From assembly GCA_040755975.1 (NCBI GenBank), contig JBFLZY010000098.1, positions 1 through 9,273 on the forward strand: 9,273 nucleotides of DNA, given 5' to 3'. Within the stretch, counting starts at the first letter, position 1. Each line of letters starts with the position of its first letter. This stretch comes from JAIMBK01 sp040755975. Its GTDB lineage: Bacteria; Bacillota; Desulfotomaculia; Desulfotomaculales; Nap2-2B. The notes below the pieces were generated by a model. It was not told where the DNA came from. It searched no databases and saw only the letters and a list, made by a program, of their open reading frames with translations. Below, piece by piece: positions 5,541 to 9,273 of the stretch. The position numbers were made by a program, and so were the translations under genes.

Positions 5541-7031
5541 AAAACAACAACGAAGGGGAAAGACACTCGTGAAATTTTAATAAAAGCCCGGGACACCGCC
5601 AGGGGGATCTACCTGGTCCGGGCATACTACTCCGAACGCAACGCGGCAGAGATGTTCGCCCGGCTCGCCGGACCCCACTCCCTGGGAATCGCACTCTCCG
5701 CAATAAAAGCGGAAGGATTGGATGAAGATCAGGAAAAAGCAATCGCCAACGCCCTGGCCAACCGCGTAAGCGTGGTCAACGGGCACGCCGGCGCGGGAAA
5801 GACCTACGCCATGGGAAAGCTGGTTCAAATTCTGCGCCGGCACGGCTACAAAACAATCGTGCTCGCCCCCTCGGCTTTGGCGGCGGCAGTGGCGGCGGCA
5901 AAAACAGGCCTGCCGGTGGACTACGCGACCATCCACCGCATCTCGAAAATCTTGCCGGAAGAAAGCGACTACGGTGAAGACGGCCCGGGGCGTCCCGCTG
6001 CCGGAGTTATTCCGGAAGACGTCGTGATCGTAGACGAAATGAGCATGTGCGATATTTGCACGTTCAGCCACCTTCTCTTTGCCCTGGCGGGAAACCCGCG
6101 CGCGCACCTCGTCCTCGTGGGCGACACGGCGCAACTGCCGGCCATCGGCCCGGCCGGCTTTTTCCACCAGCTCGTCCGGAGCGGGGAAAAAGAACTGGGC
6201 ATCCCGGTCATAAAATTGCGGGGCCAATACCGGCACACGGACGAAATATCCGTCCTGGCCAACCTGGTCCGCAAAGGGGGGTTTCCCGAAGACCCGGGAG
6301 ATTTCCAGCGGGTCAAGACGGGCCGGGCCCGCGACGTGCAGCTGGTGGCGGAAAAGCTCCGGGAGGAAGGCTTCCGTGCGCAGGACATCCTGTTCCTTTC
6401 CCCGGTGACCTGGGGTGAGTCCGGCACCAGAAAGCTGAACCAGCTTTTGCGGGCAGTCTTTAACCCCGCCGGCGAAAGAATCGATAGCCTGCTGCACGTA
6501 AACGATCCCGTGATCGCCATTAAAAACGACTATGCAAACAGGGTTTCCCGGCGGGGCGGCTACTGGGCCAGGCACCGGCACCCCGGCCGCAGCGGAGTAG
6601 ACGTTTTCAACGGAATGCGCGGGGCGATCAGGGGTTACAACCTGGACACGGGAACCATCACGGTAGAGTACACGACCCCGGGGGATAAGTTTACCGTCCC
6701 GTATACCGTCCAGGAAATAACCCACTGGGTGGACGTAGCCTACGCCGTCACCGTGCACAAAGCTCAGGGCGGGGAGGCCGGGTGCGTCGTCCTGGTCAAC
6801 GACAGGAACTCCCTGACCCGGAACATGCTCTACACGGCGCTCACCCGGGCCAGGGAAAGAATCTACCTCCTGGGGAGGGGCTGGGCGGAGGCCGTACAAA
6901 ACCCCGCCCCGGAACCGCTGTCCAAATTCCTTTTTCGAGCCGAAGACGCACTGCGGAACAGGGTTCCCGCCCGAGCCGAAAACAACGGGGCGGATCAAGA
7001 AGGCCAAGAGGAAAAGGTTCTTTTCGGTTAA
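5541..7031 (+). pseudogene. RecD-like DNA helicase, N-terminally truncated
   Basis: The frame is open from the hdrC stop to the TAA at 7029-7031. Recognisable protein begins about 5586 (ARDTARGIYLVRAYYSERNA), before the first ATG at 5652, and no ATG, GTG or TTG stands in frame upstream. Counting from 5652, the superfamily 1 core is complete: Walker A GHAGAGKT (44-51), Walker B VVIVDEMS (124-131, D128/E129), GDTAQLPAIGPAG (157-169), LRGQYRHTDEI (189-199), VHKAQGGE (368-375) and YTALTRARERIYLLG (394-408). RecD2-type helicases have about 720-750 residues; the N-terminal third to half is missing here. A GTG at 5569 with AAGGGG upstream would enter this frame only if one T were added to the TTTT at 5575-5578. 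Translation from 5652 gives 459 residues but lacks a convincing ribosome binding site. Truncated gene or single-base frameshift are both possible. Confidence 0.75.
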
Positions 7032-7442
7032 CAACCAGACCAGCTATTAGTTGCTTAAACGGATCACCTGTTCGGAAAGTTGATGGCGGGGATGCAAGTT
7101 ATCACGCGAAACTCTCCCAACCCAGCTTTTCCTTTGCCCGGCACCCAGCCTTTACGTGAGTTTGCTTTATGCTTCCCCGTGCCCGACTTAAATTCAACCC
7201 TAATCAACAGAAAACAAAAAAGTTAACCTAAGCTGGGTGCCGGGCATCCTCTGTTAGTGCCGCTCAAAAAAGCGGCATGAAAGTCTAGTTCGAAAATTCA
7301 GGTTCTCAGAAGATAGTCTTCCGAAATCCGCCATCGGACGACTGACGACCGATTTTGCCGGCGCCTTTAACATCTGTCGCTCCTTGCAAAAGCACGGCAA
7401 ATCGGAATTCTTCCGTTTCTCCACGGAGAGAACACAAGCTCA
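7032..7442. other. Non-coding stretch with inverted repeats
   Basis: No gene with family resemblance is visible. Contents: a 15-bp inverted repeat pair (listed separately); a hairpin TGCCGCT-CAAAAA-AGCGGCA at 7258-7277 without a U tract on either strand; and GAAGA-TAG-TCTTC at 7309-7321. On the minus strand a 45-codon frame runs from GTG 7443 to TGA 7306 (VSLCSLRGETEEFRFAVLLQ...). It has no ribosome binding site and I do not recognise it; it may be a remnant. Confidence 0.5.
7135..7246. repeat. 15-bp inverted repeats 82 bp apart
   Basis: TGCCCGGCACCCAGC at 7135-7149 is perfectly complementary to GCTGGGTGCCGGGCA at 7232-7246. In addition ACCCAGCTT at 7120-7128 is complementary to AAGCTGGGT at 7230-7238, so the right arm has two possible partners. 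The interior is AT-richer and non-coding. It may be a small non-autonomous element with terminal repeats or a folded RNA; no clean target duplication is visible (TCCT occurs at 7130-7133 and 7247-7250, one base off on the left). Confidence 0.5.
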
Positions 7443-7450
7443 CTAGAGCA

Positions 7451-7763
7451 CTACATCAGCGGATCCATGGAGAGCGCCGGGTGCCCTTTTTCCTCCAGGA
7501 AGGGCAGGATCTCCTCGCCGGTGACGCCCACTGTTTCGTCGGCGATCTTGTCGACGAAGTCCTTGCCTAAGCCCCAGTAGTTCTCGGCCGCTTCTGCCAG
7601 CATGGGCCGGAGCTGCTCTTTTAGCGCTTTGGGCAAACAGGATCTCGGCGTAGCTGACGGCGGTAATGGCGCCTTCGTAGACTTCTTTGAACAGTTTTTT
7701 GGGCTCCTTGCCCGGTGTGATCGCGCCTTCAAAGATTTTATCGAAGTTAATGGCTTCGGCCAT
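7451..7763 (-). pseudogene. acsB: Acetyl-CoA synthase (AcsB) remnant: N and C termini fused, core deleted
   Basis: From ATG 7763 the frame reads MAEAINFDKIFEGAITPGKE and continues to ITAVSYAEILF, the characteristic N terminus of the acetyl-CoA synthase alpha subunit of Moorella-type CODH/ACS. Near 7630-7640 it jumps: a different frame, closed by TAG at 7453-7451, gives LPKALKEQLRP, DFVDKIADETVGV and EEKGHPALSMDPLM, the C-terminal end of the same protein. About 105 codons remain of about 730, and the two parts are out of frame. All cluster A cysteines and the whole catalytic domain are gone, so no acetyl-CoA can be made. The N-terminal frame runs on through nonsense to a stop at 7443. The join sits in TTTGCCCAAAGCGC, readable as both FAQSA and LPKAL, which suggests microhomology. 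It follows the acsA remnant as in intact acs operons. Confidence 0.85.
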
Positions 7764-7772
7764 TTTATTTCT

Positions 7773-8396
7773 CTAGGTGCCGATGCTGGCCGCCTTCCCG
7801 CTCATCGCCTCCGGCGCCGAGGCAACGAAGGGCGCTTTTGGCGTGTCTACGCCGAGATCGTCGGCCATGAGCATTAAAAGTTCGGCAGCCCGGGAGTTGT
7901 CCACGCACGAGCCGATATGGAAGACCGGCGGCAGGCCGTATTTTAAACTGGCCTTTTCGCTGATGCGCCTAAAGAAGCTCTTTAAACCCTCGCCGCAAAG
8001 CTCGTCCACTTTATCCGGGTCCATCAAGCCGGCCTTGGCGCACGCCTGGGCGTGGCAGCCGGTGGAAATGACGAAAACGTCGTTTTTGAGCATCGCCTTG
8101 GCGATCTCAATGTGCGCTTCGTCCTGGAAGGTCTTTAAGTTGTTGCAACCGGCCATTAAAATAACTCCTTTGAGCTCCCCGGACAGAATGGCGTCGTTGA
8201 GCACGCGCACCGGGTTGTCAGGATTGACGGACTTAAATATCGCAAAGATGGCCTCCAGGCTCCAGCCCGCGACCACCTTGTTCTTCACGTTCGGGATGTG
8301 CGTCGGGCGCGCGCCCCTTTCCTTATAGGCGGCGATGGCGTGACGGATCACTTCTCTGGCGTTTTCCATGGCCCTGGCTTCCTGATAGTCTCCCAT
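7773..8396 (-). pseudogene. acsA: CO dehydrogenase (AcsA/CooS) remnant, both ends missing
   Basis: 207 codons from ATG 8396 to TAG 7773 closely resemble the C-terminal third of the Moorella-type CO dehydrogenase beta subunit (about 670 residues). Conserved blocks: NKVVAGWSLEAIFAIFKSV, VRVLNDAILSGELKGV, the C-cluster cysteines C84 (MAGCNNLK), C114 (STGCHAQA) and C164 (GSCVDNSRA), and VASAPEAMSGKAASIGT. The first 390-400 residues, with the B and D cluster cysteines and the remaining C-cluster ligands, are absent. In-frame sequence before the ATG is unrelated and reaches a stop at 8426-8424. At the other end about 70-75 residues are missing: the stop comes directly after SIGT, 9 nt before the acsB ATG. 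An AAAGGG before ATG 8396 could allow translation, but the product cannot form an active Ni-Fe-S centre. Confidence 0.88.
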
Positions 8397-8409
8397 GGAA
8401 ACCCTTTGT

Positions 8410-8535
8410 TCATGTCGATGCGCTTAAAGCGGCTCCCTTGCTGAAATCGTACCACAGCACCAAGCCCTCACCCTTTTTGACCTTACTGTCATAACGAAAG
8501 TAAATGCCGGCAAGGTTACCCTGGCCTTGATTCAC
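8410..8535 (-). CDS. Possible 41-residue ORF overlapping the methyltransferase stop
   Basis: GTG at 8535-8533 overlaps the methyltransferase TGA in a GTGA junction, the arrangement of translationally coupled genes, and GGAAGGGG just upstream can act as ribosome binding site. The frame reads VNQGQGNLAGIYFRYDSKVK, then KGEGLVLWYDFSKG, and stops at 8410, 13 bp before the acsA remnant. The composition, rich in Y, F, W, G and K, looks protein-like rather than random. I do not recognise the family. It may be a real small protein or the N-terminal stub of a longer gene cut by the deletion that also removed the start of acsA. Confidence 0.4.
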   Translation of the reverse strand: MNQGQGNLAGIYFRYDSKVKKGEGLVLWYDFSKGAALSAST

Positions 8536-9125
8536 CCCTTCCGGGCCGTCAGCAGGTAGCACCCGGCGCCGTCTTGAATGGCGATTTCCTGGAAACCGGC
8601 TGCCGCAAAGAGGGCACGCATGGTTTCGTCGTCCGGGATCAGGTCGTTACTTACGACTCCGTCGAGGGACCGGTGGAGGTTGTTTACGTATTCCCTGCTG
8701 TACGGATGACAGACCGCGATTCTTCCCCCGGTTTTCAGCACCCGGCCCATTTCTTTGGCCGCCTGGGGCTGGTCGGTAAAGTGAGGGAAGGCCGAGTTGC
8801 AAACCACCTCGTCAAAAGTTTGCCCGGGAAAAGGGATGGCGGCTACGTCGGCCTCGAGAAACTGCACGTTCGGCCAGGAATACTTTTGGCGGGCCACCGC
8901 CAGCATTTGGGCGGCAAAGTCCATGGCCACCACCGTCCCTGCGGAACCGACCGCCTCCACCAAAAAAGGGATGAGGATCCCGGTCCCTGTGCCCACGTCC
9001 AACACTTTGGCCCCCGGCCTGATGGAAAGCCCTCGAACAATTTCCTTTAAACGCAATTTCACCTCGTCCGGAAAAAGGCTGTCCCAGTTGCTCGCCTTTT
9101 CGTTAAAATATGTGCGGTGATCCAT
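8532..9125 (-). CDS. Class I SAM-dependent methyltransferase
   Basis: A 197-residue methyltransferase of the UbiE/Methyltransf_11 type. Motif I is VLDVGTGTGILIPFL (41-55), the ribose-binding acid is D69 in VVAMDFAAQML, then FLEADVAAIPFP (89-100), FDEVVCNSAFPHF (104-116), and the post-motif RVLKTGGRIAVCHP (128-141). It ends with GFQEIAIQDGAGCYLLTAR. The SAM fold is certain; the methyl acceptor is not visible, and nothing marks it as an arsenite or quinone methylase. The start is ATG 9125 (MDHRTYFNEKASNWDS): AGAGGTGA stands 5 nt upstream (plus 9131-9138). A longer frame back to 9206 exists, but those codons are group II intron domain VI sequence, so it is not the start. The gene follows the intron end with only a palindrome between. 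Confidence 0.92.
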   Translation of the reverse strand: MDHRTYFNEKASNWDSLFPDEVKLRLKEIVRGLSIRPGAKVLDVGTGTGILIPFLVEAVGSAGTVVAMDFAAQMLAVARQKYSWPNVQFLEADVAAIPFPGQTFDEVVCNSAFPHFTDQPQAAKEMGRVLKTGGRIAVCHPYSREYVNNLHRSLDGVVSNDLIPDDETMRALFAAAGFQEIAIQDGAGCYLLTARKG

Positions 9126-9138
9126 CTTTTTCACCTCT

Positions 9139-9152
9139 TTATTAATTAATAA
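9139..9152. promoter_or_regulatory. Perfect 14-bp palindrome before the methyltransferase gene
   Basis: TTATTAATTAATAA is a perfect 14-bp palindrome. It lies between the intron's 3' end and the ribosome binding site of the methyltransferase gene. It could be a repressor operator or part of the original, now interrupted, promoter. It shares the core TTAATTAA with the repeats upstream of emrAB (3688-3695). Confidence 0.4.
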
Positions 9153-9154
9153 TG

Positions 9155-9273
9155 ATAGGTAAGGACACTCCAACGGCATTACCCGTTTGGGCTCCTTTTC
9201 CCCCATTTCACACCGTGCGTGAACCTTTCAATTCACACGGCGTTCCATCAAGAAACTTCTGATTTCTGATTAA
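9155..9273 (-). mobile_element. 3' end of a group II intron (domains V and VI)
   Basis: On the minus strand, 9243-9210 folds as a canonical 34-nt domain V. The 8-bp lower helix pairs ACGCCGTG with CACGGTGT and includes the G-U pair of a CGC catalytic triad. There is a 2-nt CG bulge, a 6-bp upper helix TGAATT/GGTTCA, and a GAAA tetraloop. Downstream, 9203-9155 forms a domain VI hairpin: AAGGA pairs with TCCTT, CCAA with TTGG and CGG with CCG. An unpaired A at 9160 is a candidate branch point a few bases before a CCTAT end. The intron is transcribed in the same direction as the methyltransferase. Domains I-IV and any reverse transcriptase lie beyond 9273. A CGC triad is found in several bacterial classes, including IIC; the class cannot be fixed from this part. 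The exact 3' junction is uncertain by 1-2 bases. Confidence 0.85.
9210..9243 (-). ncRNA. Group II intron domain V, catalytic hairpin
   Basis: 34 nt, the standard size. Stem of 8 bp, bulge of 2 nt on the 3' side, stem of 6 bp with two U-G pairs next to a GAAA tetraloop. All positions were paired by hand without a mismatch, and the catalytic triad reads CGC. Confidence 0.85.

Noticed and set aside
5569..5583. Programmed -1 frameshift linking GTG 5569 to the helicase
   Set aside because: AAATTTT in this phase is not a good slippery heptamer and no downstream structure was seen; an indel or truncation is simpler.
5577..7034. 485-codon open frame on the minus strand opposite the helicase
   Set aside because: It is antisense to a frame carrying all helicase motifs; its translation has no recognisable domain and is due to high GC content.
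7258..7277. Intrinsic terminator after the helicase
   Set aside because: A 7-bp hairpin is present, but neither strand has a T run after it.
7258..7300. tRNA-like sequence with a GTTCGAA loop
   Set aside because: The hairpin and the T-loop-like motif do not combine into a cloverleaf; no acceptor stem found.
8532..9206. Methyltransferase start at 9206
   Set aside because: The additional 27 codons coincide with intron domain VI and the palindrome; the good ribosome binding site stands before ATG 9125.
1..9273. CRISPR array, rRNA, complete IS element or defence island
   Set aside because: No regularly spaced repeats, rRNA-like sequence or transposase were seen. The lone RecD-like helicase does not by itself indicate a defence system.

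Overview
The window looks like chromosomal DNA of an anaerobic, probably spore-forming Gram-positive bacterium of the Peptococcaceae/Desulfotomaculum/Moorella type. The reasons are strong AGGAGG-type ribosome binding sites, GTG and TTG starts, a Moorella-type CO dehydrogenase/acetyl-CoA synthase (acsA/acsB) remnant, an HdrC-type iron-sulfur protein, a NifX-like protein, a possible CotF-like spore-coat protein, and a membrane fusion protein shortened as expected in a cell without an outer membrane. The species assignment is inference from protein resemblance.

Left part (1-4332, apparently intact): a CBS-domain protein (minus strand, runs off the left edge) and an OmpR/PhoB-type response regulator (plus strand) are divergent around a 318-bp regulatory region. 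This region has a good promoter on each side and a repeated TTCACAAAAT motif. Convergent with the regulator is a two-gene emrA-emrB-type drug efflux operon (minus strand). A 308-bp AT-rich region with operator-like repeats separates it from two small helical proteins in one operon (plus strand, weakly CotF/ferritin-like).

Middle (4333-5540): a NifX/NifB-family protein (minus strand) with a clear promoter and a downstream terminator is divergent from an HdrC-like protein (plus strand). The shared region contains a possible Rex-type redox operator.

Right part (5541-9273) is a region of gene decay. Immediately after hdrC, a ribosome binding site and GTG-AAA-TTT are followed by stop codons. These run into a RecD-like helicase that has a complete ATPase core but lacks its N-terminal third to half. 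A 411-bp stretch with inverted repeats follows. Next, on the minus strand, are remnants of acsA (central/C-terminal third, both ends missing) and acsB (first ~45 codons joined out of frame to the last ~60). Upstream of them are a 41-codon overlapping ORF and an intact class I SAM methyltransferase. The methyltransferase's ribosome binding site lies directly behind the 3' end of a group II intron, with a 34-nt domain V and a domain VI recognisable at about 9155-9243; the rest of the intron is outside the window.

I found no convincing new defence or biosynthetic system. The most informative signals are the group II intron end, the multiply deleted Wood-Ljungdahl genes and the hdrC/helicase junction, which together suggest a recombination- and deletion-prone segment (or, to be excluded, assembly artefacts).
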